The notes under the pieces were generated by a model that worked only from the letters and a program-made list of their open reading frames with translations, was not told the DNA's origin and made no database searches. A program made the translations under genes and the position numbers. A stretch of DNA of 64,000 nt, taken from the NCBI GenBank assembly GCA_036380735.1, contig DASVEE010000006.1:62001-126000 (forward strand), written 5' to 3'. Positions 46,205 through 55,039 of this stretch are shown here, one piece after another. Within the stretch, counting starts at the first letter, position 1; each line of letters starts with the position of its first letter. This stretch comes from DASVEE01 sp036380735. Lineage in GTDB: Bacteria > Acidobacteriota > Thermoanaerobaculia > Gp7-AA8.

Positions 46205-49200
46205 TCACCTGCGTCCTTCCGTGACGACATGATCCAGCGTGTCGGCACTGACGCTCGGCAGAAATTCAGTCTCCGCTTTCGCAGGTACGTAGGTGGCGCC
46301 GATCTGGTGCTTGCCCGGTTTGAGGCGGCTGGTCGTCAGCGTCGCTCGGCCGAAGGCGTCGACTTTGACGGGCTTGCCGAGCTTCGCGCCGTCGAGGGTG
46401 AACTGCACGGCGCCGGTGTCGCGTCCCTTGGCCGGAGCGATGCGGTCGCCGGTCTTCTTGTTTTTGACCACCGCGACGAAGTCGACTCGTTCGCCGGCTC
46501 GGGAAGCCTGCTTCGTGCCGAAGACCTCCGTTTGCGTGGCGCGCTGGACGAGCGTCTGGCTATCCGTGTACGTCTTCGCGAAATTCGCTTCGCCGGTGAG
46601 GGCGACGTCGAACGCGCAGTTCGCGCGATCATCCCGGTTCACGATCTGCCCGCACATCTGCTCCGCGACCGCTCGGTCGATCGGCTTGACCAGCGGACGT
46701 TCGGGAAGGGTGCAGCTCGTCGCGTTTTCCACCGGCCACGCTTTGTTCGTGAAATGCTCGGTGCCCATGCCGGGCGCATAGTCGAACAGGCTCGTCTTGT
46801 TGGTGACGCGCCATGCATCGGCGAACTTCTGGTTCAGATCCGCAAAACGCGTCGCGGCGGACGCGGGACGCGGGCCCATGGACGAGCCGTCCGGGAGAGT
46901 CGGCAACCAGCTTCCGGGCGGAATGAACCCCATGATCCCTTCCGTCGCCGGCGTATTGAGGATGCTCAGGTTCAGGTACCAGACGTTGTGCGATCCCCAC
47001 CAGCCCGGAACGACCAGCAGCGTGGTCCCGTCAGCGAAATCGATCTGGATGCCGCCGCCGATGCTCGCCCGGGCGACACGCGCCCCGCCGCCGAGAGGAA
47101 TGCTCGGCACGGCGTCGAGGTCGACGAGCGTTCCATCGATGCGCACCTGCATGCCGGCCGGACTGGCGTCGCCGGTCAGGCTGGGCTGGTAGGTCACCCG
47201 GTGTCCGGAGACGCGCGCCGCGACCGCCGTGTTGATGCTGACGCAACTGGTGAGCCCCGTGTGCCCGTTGGGGATGGGGCCCGCGGAAGGCACGGGAGTC
47301 TGGCGGACCTGGATCTCCATGTCGCCGTCGCGCAGCAGCGTGAACTCGCCGGCGCTGTGGAAATCGTAATTCTCGCCGCTCACGGTGCGGATGTGGGGGT
47401 CGCCATTGTCGGCACCGTCATAGACGGCGCGGTCATTCGACAGCACGAGGTCGTCGATGACCACGCGTCCCTGCGGCGAGCCCCAGGTGGGACCGACGTT
47501 GAAGCGAATGGCGACGATGTTGTTGAGATTGAGGCCGGAATTGTTGTTCAGGAAATCGGTCAGCCGGATCCTGATGGTCTCCATCTCATTGTGCCAGCCG
47601 CTGAGGCGTTGATAGGGCTCTTCCAGACCGCCGCCGTAAGCGCCGATGTTGATCGAGCTGGTGTTCGCGGCGGAATCGCGCAACGTCACCGTGAAGGTGA
47701 GGTCGCCGAGAACCGCGACGGTATTGGGATGTTGCGTGCCCTGCGCGCCGCGGAAGGAGAGATACAGATCGTCCGCGAAATTCTGCTCGGTGACCGGGAT
47801 CGCCCATTCGTAGTAGCGATCGGTCCCCGTCCAGTCGAACACGACACCGCGCGTGGTGTCGTTGTAGACACCACCCGAGGCCGAGCCCTGCGTGGCGCCG
47901 TTGAACGGATCGGTCGTCGTCCATGCAAAGTTGCCGTTGTTGTCATCGAGCAGACCTTCGACGACATTGTTGACGGTGAACGTGACGCCCGCGCCGCTGC
48001 TGCTGGTGTTCAGCGCGAACTGCGATTGATAGTCGTCGAGCACCACCGTGCCGATGACGGAGCCGTCGTAATACTCGTGCGTGACGACCGTGCAGGCGTT
48101 CGTCGGCGCGCCGATCGGCCGGAACGTTTCGTATTGGCGCGTCAGGAAATCGACGGAAGGGATGTTGTCGTCGACGTACCGTTTGACCAGCGGGAGGAAG
48201 TGCCCCAGCTCGATCAGATGCGTGTTGAGAGGCCCGAGGGCGCAGGGACCGCTGAAGACGGAGCCGCCGCCGTTATGGAAGTCGCCGTGCCCCGCGCCCT
48301 GCACGGTCGTCGACTGGCGATGTTTCTCCGCCCGGTCGTGCAGGTGATAAGTCTGGCAGACGTTGCAACCCGCCGAGCCGTCCACGTCGGCGTCGCCCGA
48401 GGCGGTCCAGAGATGGAAATTGGCCTTGTGGGGATTGGCGACCGCGGTGCCGGTGAAGTCGGTCGGCAGCATGCTGCTGATCAACTTGATGTCGTTCGGA
48501 ATGTAATTGACCGGGACATACGTCCCATCCACCATCCGGTCATACGAGATCGCCACACCCTCGGCGCCGCGGCTATGTCCGATCCAGACGATCCGGTCGG
48601 CGTCGAGATGCGTGGTCAGCGCGGCGCCGCCCGGGATCGCGCCCGCCGCCACCTGATTGATGAACGCATCGGTGTGGCCGAGGGTCGTGGTCGAAGCGTT
48701 CACCGGCCCGGGTCCCGTGTTGTTGGCGTGGCTCATCACGATGTAGCCGTAGGACGCCAGATGATTGCCGATATGGTCGTACCACTGGTAGTTGTGGCCG
48801 TTGCCGTGGCTGACGACGATCAGCGGGAGCTGGTTCAGCGTCGCGATATTGCTGGGGAAGAACGTGTTCTGCGCGAGATGCGAGCCCGGGATGCCGAACG
48901 TGACGCCGACGGCGGCCGGCAAGTTGTACGTCAGCTCCGTGACGGCGTAAGGCCCGGGCGTCGTCGTGTCATGCACGATGTAGAAGCCGGACTCGTTGTT
49001 GCGGCCGTCGATGAAGTCGTTGCCGTCCAGCAAGCCGTTCTGATTGCAGTCGAGGACCACGTCGTATCCGACGCCGAGGCCTGTTCCGGCGGCGCCGCTC
49101 AACTCGGACGGCACGGTGACCTGGAACGTATTGGACTGAATGAGACCCGAGACGAAGGACTGCGTCTGCATGCCGCCGAACGTCACGTCCGTCAGCGTGT

Positions 49201-49495
49201 TGTTGAGATTCCAGCCGATCGTCTTCTTCGCCGCCACGACGTACACGTCGCAGGTCTGGCCGACGATCGTGGGATAGCGCGAGGGATCGATAGCCACGTG
49301 CACCGAATTGTTGGTGTTGACGGCCTTGACGTAGTGGAAGAAGGGGTAGGTGGGCAGCGGGTGCCCGGCCAGCTCGGCCTTGGTGATCGCCTGCGCCGGC
49401 AGCGCGCAGAGGAAGGCGATGAGCAGGGCAAAGGAAGCGGCGGACTTGCGCATGGCGGCTGCAATCGTGAGCATGATCGTTCCCTTCCGCGTCAT
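46205..49495 (-). CDS. secreted alpha/beta hydrolase with vWD and Ig-like domains
   Basis: A protein of 1089-1096 residues. The signal peptide (A-A-S-F-A-L-L-I-A-F-L-C-A-L-P-A-Q-A) is followed by an alpha/beta hydrolase domain (about 180-470) with the nucleophile elbow G-H-S-R-G-A-E-G and G-A-G-H-G-D-F-H near the catalytic His, like PAF-acetylhydrolase/chlorophyllase relatives. A jelly-roll-like domain (about 500-700), a von Willebrand type D-like domain (D-P-H-I-R-T-V-S-G-E-N-Y-D-F, about 720-880) and a C-terminal Ig-like repeat follow. The ATG at 49495 overlaps the upstream stop (ATGA), and ATG 49474 has a better RBS (GGAAGGGA). The substrate is unknown; it acts outside the cell. Confidence 0.8.
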   Translation of the reverse strand: MTRKGTIMLTIAAAMRKSAASFALLIAFLCALPAQAITKAELAGHPLPTYPFFHYVKAVNTNNSVHVAIDPSRYPTIVGQTCDVYVVAAKKTIGWNLNNTLTDVTFGGMQTQSFVSGLIQSNTFQVTVPSELSGAAGTGLGVGYDVVLDCNQNGLLDGNDFIDGRNNESGFYIVHDTTTPGPYAVTELTYNLPAAVGVTFGIPGSHLAQNTFFPSNIATLNQLPLIVVSHGNGHNYQWYDHIGNHLASYGYIVMSHANNTGPGPVNASTTTLGHTDAFINQVAAGAIPGGAALTTHLDADRIVWIGHSRGAEGVAISYDRMVDGTYVPVNYIPNDIKLISSMLPTDFTGTAVANPHKANFHLWTASGDADVDGSAGCNVCQTYHLHDRAEKHRQSTTVQGAGHGDFHNGGGSVFSGPCALGPLNTHLIELGHFLPLVKRYVDDNIPSVDFLTRQYETFRPIGAPTNACTVVTHEYYDGSVIGTVVLDDYQSQFALNTSSSGAGVTFTVNNVVEGLLDDNNGNFAWTTTDPFNGATQGSASGGVYNDTTRGVVFDWTGTDRYYEWAIPVTEQNFADDLYLSFRGAQGTQHPNTVAVLGDLTFTVTLRDSAANTSSINIGAYGGGLEEPYQRLSGWHNEMETIRIRLTDFLNNNSGLNLNNIVAIRFNVGPTWGSPQGRVVIDDLVLSNDRAVYDGADNGDPHIRTVSGENYDFHSAGEFTLLRDGDMEIQVRQTPVPSAGPIPNGHTGLTSCVSINTAVAARVSGHRVTYQPSLTGDASPAGMQVRIDGTLVDLDAVPSIPLGGGARVARASIGGGIQIDFADGTTLLVVPGWWGSHNVWYLNLSILNTPATEGIMGFIPPGSWLPTLPDGSSMGPRPASAATRFADLNQKFADAWRVTNKTSLFDYAPGMGTEHFTNKAWPVENATSCTLPERPLVKPIDRAVAEQMCGQIVNRDDRANCAFDVALTGEANFAKTYTDSQTLVQRATQTEVFGTKQASRAGERVDFVAVVKNKKTGDRIAPAKGRDTGAVQFTLDGAKLGKPVKVDAFGRATLTTSRLKPGKHQIGATYVPAKAETEFLPSVSADTLDHVVTEGRR

Positions 49496-50217
49496 CGCGG
49501 CACCATCGTGCCGGCGCTCGGCAGGCGCCAGGTCTCGGCGAGATCCTTCTCGTCCGGCGAATATTTGAGTACGAGGTCGGCAGCGGGTCCGCGAAGGAGC
49601 GACGCCAGATCACCGGCGATGATGGGATCGCGCTGAGCGGCCGCGATCTTCTCCGGGCTGAACGGCTTGATGGCGACGCTGTCGGCGAGACTCCTCTCCG
49701 CCACGATGACGTCCGGCGTGACGCGCTCGGGCAACTCCGGCCGTCCGAACCAGATGGGCGCCGTGGCGAGATCGATGTTGCCGGGGATGATCCCGATGAC
49801 GAAACCGGAGACATTGCCCTTGTTGAGGCGCTGGACCGTGCGATCGCCGGCGTAAAGGACCGGCTCCGCGGTGTTCCGCGGCACGACGAGGCTCGGATCG
49901 ACCCTCAGCACGACGAGCAGCCCCTCGCTCACGAACGGCCGGCTCTCCAGCCAATCGTGGTGGTAGCCCATCTTCAGGCGGAACGGGTGAATCTCGAGGA
50001 TGTCGTACACGCCGGATGGTGTAGGGAGCATCCGCAATTTCGCGACGGCCTCCTGCGACGGCGCATCGGCCGGAACGGCCTGCGGCTTCGCCGCCGCCGC
50101 GTTCTGTCCAAGACAGGCGGGAACGACGAGTGCGATCAACCAGAAAGCCGCGAGCCAGGTGAAGAGCTCGAGGCGGCGAGAGGTGGGTTTCGGTACTCCA
50201 TTACTGTTGGCCGGCAT
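49492..50217 (-). CDS. exported protein of unknown function
   Basis: A 241-residue protein; the ATG at 50217 has GGAG about 6 nt upstream. Residues 14-36 form a hydrophobic export or anchor segment (L-F-T-W-L-A-A-F-W-L-I-A-L-V-V-P-A-C-L-G). The rest is a soluble domain (Y-D-I-L-E-I-H-P-F-R-L-K-M-G-Y, then G-L-L-V-V-L-R-V-D-P). A short stretch (P-V-L-Y-A-G-D-R-T-V) suggests a beta barrel or sandwich. It is coupled to the hydrolase gene by an ATGA overlap, so the two are co-expressed. Confidence 0.6.
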   Translation of the reverse strand: MPANSNGVPKPTSRRLELFTWLAAFWLIALVVPACLGQNAAAAKPQAVPADAPSQEAVAKLRMLPTPSGVYDILEIHPFRLKMGYHHDWLESRPFVSEGLLVVLRVDPSLVVPRNTAEPVLYAGDRTVQRLNKGNVSGFVIGIIPGNIDLATAPIWFGRPELPERVTPDVIVAERSLADSVAIKPFSPEKIAAAQRDPIIAGDLASLLRGPAADLVLKYSPDEKDLAETWRLPSAGTMVPR

Positions 50218-50439
50218 CACAATCTCCATGAGAAACAAGACACCCGGCGCGCTCGCCGTGTGGAGGGGCATCCGGAAACGTGCAACGATTGAGTTCAGGA
50301 AGGACGTCACGATACGTCGGGTGGGTGGGGGCTGTCAATTTTGGGTGGTCTGACGCGATCCGCCGGCGCGCGGCGCCGCCGGGGGATGCAGGTGGGATCG
50401 AACACGTCGATGTGGGTTGATTGGCGTGGTGCTCGGCGG

Positions 50440-50850
50440 CCGTGGCGCGGCGCGAGCGCAGCGTCGTGGCGGCAAAGCCGGGAATCTGCGGTTTCAGACA
50501 CCTCGGCATCAAGGGAGAAGAAGCCGACGAGGGCAGGCGAGCACCGGATCGACGCTCTGAAGGTCGTCCAGCAGCCACGTCGTTCGAGCCACCACCACCC
50601 GTCGCGGAATGTCACCTCAAGCTGCGAAAGCCGCAACGACGGCCGGAATTGCCTGCACCAGTTCGGCCCCCGGGCGCTCCTCCACCACTTCTGGGCGCAC
50701 GCGGAACGCCACAACCTTGGAGCATGGCTTAAACTACCGTGTCTGCCGAATCCTCCTCAGTTGTCGCACCTCGAACCACTCGCGCACCTCCTCTCAGCCA
50801 TCGGCAGATCTCGAACCACGGAGTAGGTGGTGGGGTGGGGGGGAGTTGAA
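50440..50850 (-). pseudogene. decayed third copy of the 150-aa XRE-linked gene
   Basis: The sequence follows the complete copy at 38732-39184 at DNA level (AAGCCGGGAATCT, AGCTGCGAAAGCCGCAAC, GCGCTCCTCCAC, and GTGGGGTGGGGG near the 5' end). It carries indels and stops in all frames; one surviving stretch reads L-R-L-S-Q-L-E-V. Confidence 0.7.
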
Positions 50851-50894
50851 CCATGGTGTTCAATTTCGTGGTCCACGCTAGCGGTCGCGACGAT

Positions 50895-51115
50895 GCACAG
50901 TGACGCGGCAAGGTGACAAAGAAGAAGCCGTCGCCCACGTGAGCCGGCAAAGCGCACGCGCAGCGAGGCTTTAGCTAGACGCATCTCGCCCCGCTGGTCC
51001 GGCGCGCCCTACTGAACGTCCTCAAACGCGGTGCACGGCCTGCGCTGTCGGTTATCCTTCGAATTCGAGAGGCTTTGGAGGTGGCGCCGACGGTGTTGGT
51101 TGATGAGATTTGGAT
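50895..51115 (+). pseudogene. decayed XRE gene paired with the above
   Basis: Starts like the intact copy (T-R-x-G-D-K-E, compare 35996). It then has a stop and frameshift, and ends with a clear match (P-A-L-S-V-I-L-R-I-R-E-A-L-E-V-A-P-T-V-L-V-D-E-I-W). The rest of the 1.09-kb gap 50218-51303 has no functional gene. Confidence 0.7.
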
Positions 51116-51303
51116 GGGCGGTCACGCCGAGAGAGCACCGCGTCCGGCGCGGAAACGCGCTGCGCCGCGATCGCGGCGACATCGTGAAGTTGCGTGGCAC
51201 GACAACACACGAGGGCGACGGCATGTGATAGGCGAAGGTACGCTGATGGTCGCAGATTACGCGATAATTTCTCAGCCGCGCAGAGATGCGCAGACGCTCG
51301 CAG

Positions 51304-53067
51304 ATGCGTATTCTTGACTTAGTCATTCGTGACGCGACGGCCGACGACGCAAAACTGCTGGCGCAGGTCGGCGCGATGACTATCATCCAGACCTTCGCTT
51401 ATCGCACCCGGCTTGAGGTGATTGAACGTCTGTCGGCGCGGATCTTCAACGAGGAGGCGCAGCGGCGGGAGATCGAGGCGAATGATCACAAGACACTGGT
51501 CGCCGTATGGCGTGATGACGTCCTCGGCATGATCCGTCTCCGCCTGCACAAGGATAAAACGTACGAGATTGTCCGGTTCGGCGTCCTGCAGGCGTTCCAG
51601 CGCCAAGGTGTAGGTCGCAAGTTGATGGAGGCCATGACGACTGTTACGGGTGCCTCGCTGGTCACCGTCCGCATACCTCAAGGGGTGAGCGGCGCCGCTC
51701 GCTTTTTCGAGAAATATGAGTTTCGGATGGAGCGTGAGCGGGCCGCTTCCAAGAGCAAGAGGCACGACCTCATCCTCACGCGCGGACCTGCAGCCTCGCT
51801 TCACGCGATCGCGGCGGCAACGCCCGGGCTGCGCCCGCGCATTTTCGTCAGCTATAGTACACACCGCGAATCTGAGAAGGTGCTGGCGCGCGTGGTTCGG
51901 ATGCTGCGCGACAATGACTTCGATGTGTGGGTAGACCGCGAGCGCATGAAGCTAGGCGAGCAGTTCCCTCGCCAGATCTTCACTGAAATCTTCCAGTGCC
52001 ACGGCGGCGTGGTGATCTTCTCCGAACCGGCGGCGGAATCGCAGTGGGTGCAGGCGGAGGCGACGGTGCTGGCGGCGCGCGCGTGGCGAGATGGTGACAA
52101 GTTTCCGGTTACGCTGATCTTTGTTCCGCCGGAGAAGCCGGAGACGATTCTACGTCGCAAGCCATTCGAGGCTCTCGATCTTGCGAGCATGCACGCGATC
52201 AAGAACCCAGATTCCGACCGTGAGCTCAGGCTGATGGTCGAACGATTCGAGCCACTCAAGCGAAGCATGGAGAAGACGCCGGTTGACGAACTGATCGACG
52301 TCGTAGTGCGCCGTCTGCCGCGCGATCAGCCGCTACTTGCCCGTGCGGCGTACGCGGCGCTCGACCAGTCGACGTTACAGTTCCCCGAAACCGACGTGGC
52401 GCTCGCTGACGCGAGCCTGTCCGCTCCTCTGCTCGCCCGGAGCTTCTTTCATATCGGGCTCCACGCGTTTCGCGACGCGCTGAGGTTGCTAGCCTCTGCG
52501 ATGTCACGGTCCGAGGTGTCGACCGTCGTCGACCTGGTCGTGCCGTTCTGGATTGATCCCAAGGCAGTGGCGCCACTCGCGCGCGCCGCGTTCGGCCGCG
52601 GGCGCAGCGTTCCGATGATCAACGCGCGTAACGACATGACCGTGAAGATGTATATAAAGCGCGCGGCCGCCGAGTATCCGTTCCGCTGGGTCGTAATTCC
52701 GGTGACCGCCGCCGGCGGCGAGAAGACATTGGGCGCGATCATCAGCGAGATCCGTCGTGGCTTTCGTGACGCGGATCCGGCGTTGATCTCGTTCGACAAG
52801 GATGAAATTGACGAGCAAATCACGCTCTCCCTCGATCCGGTCATAGTCGTGCTGCCCCCGACCGTACGCGTAGAAACAATCAAGCAAATCCGTGCGAAGT
52901 ATCCAAGCTGCACGTATTTCATCCGAACCGGCCCGTCGGTGCCTCCGCGCGAGCAGTACGTCGGTCTCGATGTGGTGCTGCTCGAGCCGGAGCTCACGCC
53001 GGCCGTCGAGGCCGAAATCCACGCTCTTTACATCGCCTGCAACCGCATCGCAGAAAGCATCGTGTGA
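51304..53067 (+). CDS. GNAT - TIR fusion protein (predicted conflict effector)
   Basis: A 587-residue protein. Residues 5-155 are a GNAT acetyltransferase (acetyl-CoA loop R-Q-G-V-G-R-K-L). Residues 175-310 are a TIR domain (R-I-F-V-S-Y-S-T-H; D-x-R-x-x-K-L-G-E-Q-F in the BB-loop region; catalytic Glu in S-Q-W-V-Q-A-E-A-T). About 270 residues of unknown alpha/beta fold follow. TIR domains of this type cleave NAD or make cyclic ADP-ribose signals; the GNAT may modify a target or gate the TIR. It is followed after 3 bp by a MoxR ATPase gene. The ATG at 51304 is used; no strong RBS is visible, and an upstream in-frame start at 51286 would add six residues. Confidence 0.8.
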   Translation: MRILDLVIRDATADDAKLLAQVGAMTIIQTFAYRTRLEVIERLSARIFNEEAQRREIEANDHKTLVAVWRDDVLGMIRLRLHKDKTYEIVRFGVLQAFQRQGVGRKLMEAMTTVTGASLVTVRIPQGVSGAARFFEKYEFRMERERAASKSKRHDLILTRGPAASLHAIAAATPGLRPRIFVSYSTHRESEKVLARVVRMLRDNDFDVWVDRERMKLGEQFPRQIFTEIFQCHGGVVIFSEPAAESQWVQAEATVLAARAWRDGDKFPVTLIFVPPEKPETILRRKPFEALDLASMHAIKNPDSDRELRLMVERFEPLKRSMEKTPVDELIDVVVRRLPRDQPLLARAAYAALDQSTLQFPETDVALADASLSAPLLARSFFHIGLHAFRDALRLLASAMSRSEVSTVVDLVVPFWIDPKAVAPLARAAFGRGRSVPMINARNDMTVKMYIKRAAAEYPFRWVVIPVTAAGGEKTLGAIISEIRRGFRDADPALISFDKDEIDEQITLSLDPVIVVLPPTVRVETIKQIRAKYPSCTYFIRTGPSVPPREQYVGLDVVLLEPELTPAVEAEIHALYIACNRIAESIV

Positions 53068-53070
53068 ATC

Positions 53071-54033
53071 ATGAACTACAACAAGCAATTCAACGCTGCC
53101 GGGGAGCCCAAAGCGGTCCTTCCACCGGAGGATCCCGCCACCGGCCGATCGCCCGGCGACCAGGACGACGGCACGGTCTATATTTACACCGAGGAGCTCG
53201 AGCTCGCAGTTAATGTCGCACTGGCGACGGGTCGTCCGCTCCTGCTCCGCGGGCCGTCGGGTGCTGGCAAATCGTCACTCGCGAAGAACGTCGCCTACAT
53301 CCTCGGCTGGAGGTACTATCACACTGTCATTTCGTCACGCACGCAGGCTCAGGATCTTCTGTGGCGATTCGATAATGTGCTCCGGCTGAGCGAGGCGTTG
53401 GACGCGGGGAAGAATGTTGCGCCCGACGCGGCGTACATCCAGCCGGGAGTACTGTGGTGGGCGTTCGATCCCGCGAGCGCAAAACGACGCGGCAGCGACA
53501 ATCCCACTGTACCAGCACTGCCGGACCCGACCCTATTGTCGCCTGATGCGGCCCGCGCGGTGGTGCTGATCGACGAGATTGACAAAGCGGACCCGGATGT
53601 CCCGAATAATCTGCTCGTCCCCCTCGGTTCGTTCATGTTTCACGTGCCGGAGCTACGCGTCACGGTCAAAACGGTCACGCGGCCCCTTATCGTCATCACC
53701 ACCAATGACGAACGCGAACTGCCCAACGCGTTCATCCGCCGATGTGTGGTGACGACCCTGCCAAGGCCCACGGCCAAGAAGCTGTTCGAGATAGCCGTGC
53801 GTCACTTTGGGCCCGACCGCTACAGCCTGTATGAGCCGATCGCAGCAATCCTAGAACAAGTGGCGGTGGCGAAAGAGCGTCGGAATCAGCACGCGCCGAG
53901 TACCGCCGAGTACCTCGACGCAATCGCGGCTTGCATGGAACTCGGCATCGTGCCCGGTACCAGTGTCGAGTGGGAGGCGGTCGTGAGCGCCCTCTTCAAC
54001 AAACCGCGGACAGGCGATGATCCGACGAAGTGA
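53071..54033 (+). CDS. MoxR-type AAA ATPase
   Basis: A 320-residue AAA ATPase. The P-loop is near 61-69 (G-P-S-G-A-G-K-S-S), Walker B near 168 (V-V-L-I-D-E-I-D-K-A), and sensor and arginine-finger region near 213-230 (T-T-N-D-E-R-E-L-P-N-A-F-I-R-R-C). MoxR proteins remodel partners bearing vWA domains, and the next gene (17-bp overlap) supplies a degenerate vWA, so a complex is likely. Such AAA/vWA-like pairs with variable effectors are a known class of bacterial conflict systems. Confidence 0.85.
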   Translation: MNYNKQFNAAGEPKAVLPPEDPATGRSPGDQDDGTVYIYTEELELAVNVALATGRPLLLRGPSGAGKSSLAKNVAYILGWRYYHTVISSRTQAQDLLWRFDNVLRLSEALDAGKNVAPDAAYIQPGVLWWAFDPASAKRRGSDNPTVPALPDPTLLSPDAARAVVLIDEIDKADPDVPNNLLVPLGSFMFHVPELRVTVKTVTRPLIVITTNDERELPNAFIRRCVVTTLPRPTAKKLFEIAVRHFGPDRYSLYEPIAAILEQVAVAKERRNQHAPSTAEYLDAIAACMELGIVPGTSVEWEAVVSALFNKPRTGDDPTK

Positions 54034-55039
54034 CGCTACGCTAATATCGATCGGCGATCTGGTTCGCGCCGTTCACGAACTCCAACCATCTCCGGAAGTC
54101 TTGCCTCTGATCGCGCGAATGCTGCAACTTGACCCGTTGGCACGGGTGTCGGTACCGAAGTCTCTACGCCGACGGAGGGAAGACGTGATCTCCGACGTGG
54201 CGCCACGTCCTCGCCAGCACGAGATCAGCACTCCGTCCGAGGTGCACGACAAGGCGTCGTCTACTGTCGTCGTGGCGTCAAAACTTAAGCCGAAAAAAGC
54301 TCCCCGCATCCAAGTCGTACCAATCTCGATCGAGGCGGTACACGACGAGCAGGAAGAGCCGACGGTCACGCTCGCGCCGCCCGCACAGATGGTGCCGGCC
54401 ACAGACGAGGAGGACGAGCCTGAACCCGAGCTTCTGCCGCTGCTTGATCCTCGAACGCTCCGGAGCGCGATCGTCAGCGCCGTGGAGACACGGTCACTCG
54501 AAACGATACCGGACATCGACGCGCTGACCGATATGCTCATCCGCGGCGAAGTTATTCGTGAGATCCCGCTTGTGAAGTTCCCGACAGTGCGGCGCGGTGT
54601 ACAGGTGCTGCTTGACCGCGGCTCTGGAATGGTGCCGTTCGCCGGCGATGCCGATCATCTAGCCGCAGCGATCGCGGCACTTGTGAACGAGTCATCGACG
54701 CGCGTCCTTCCCTTCCGCACGATGCCGACGTGGTCGGTCTATGACTCAGGCGGCGGGCGCCGCGCCTACGAGTTTCCTCCGGCAGGCGTGCCGGTGGTGA
54801 TTATCAGCGACTTCGGCATGAGCCGCGAGACGCTTCCTGATGTTCGGCCTGTGCTCGCGGATTGGGTGCAATTGCTGCGCGAACTGCGGGCACGGCGCAG
54901 CTCGGTGATCGCCTTCGTACCGTACGAGCCGGATCGATGGCCGCGCGAGCTGCTGTCCTCCGCGGTTTTCGTGCACTGGGATCGTGGCGCGTCGTCGATG
55001 ACGATCCGCGCGGCGAGGGCCCGGCTGGATCGAAGATGA
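54017..55039 (+). CDS. SAV_2336-like degenerate vWA protein
   Basis: A 340-residue protein overlapping the MoxR gene by 17 bp. Residues 40-145 are a low-complexity, acidic linker (D-E-E-D-E-P-E-P-E). From about 150 the sequence resembles the SAV_2336 N-terminal family: I-P-L-V-K-F-P-T-V-R-R-G-V-Q-V-L-L-D-R-G-S-G-M-x-P-F, where D-R-G-S-G-M replaces the MIDAS D-x-S-x-S, and V-P-V-V-I-I-S-D-F-G-M. It is probably the substrate adaptor of the MoxR ATPase. Family assignment is by motif recall. Confidence 0.7.
   Translation: MIRRSDATLISIGDLVRAVHELQPSPEVLPLIARMLQLDPLARVSVPKSLRRRREDVISDVAPRPRQHEISTPSEVHDKASSTVVVASKLKPKKAPRIQVVPISIEAVHDEQEEPTVTLAPPAQMVPATDEEDEPEPELLPLLDPRTLRSAIVSAVETRSLETIPDIDALTDMLIRGEVIREIPLVKFPTVRRGVQVLLDRGSGMVPFAGDADHLAAAIAALVNESSTRVLPFRTMPTWSVYDSGGGRRAYEFPPAGVPVVIISDFGMSRETLPDVRPVLADWVQLLRELRARRSSVIAFVPYEPDRWPRELLSSAVFVHWDRGASSMTIRAARARLDRR

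Noticed and set aside
46229..49636. Very long open frame on the plus strand (about 1135 codons)
   Set aside because: Antisense to the secreted hydrolase; it is Arg/Asp/Val-rich with no motif, an effect of high GC on the opposite strand.
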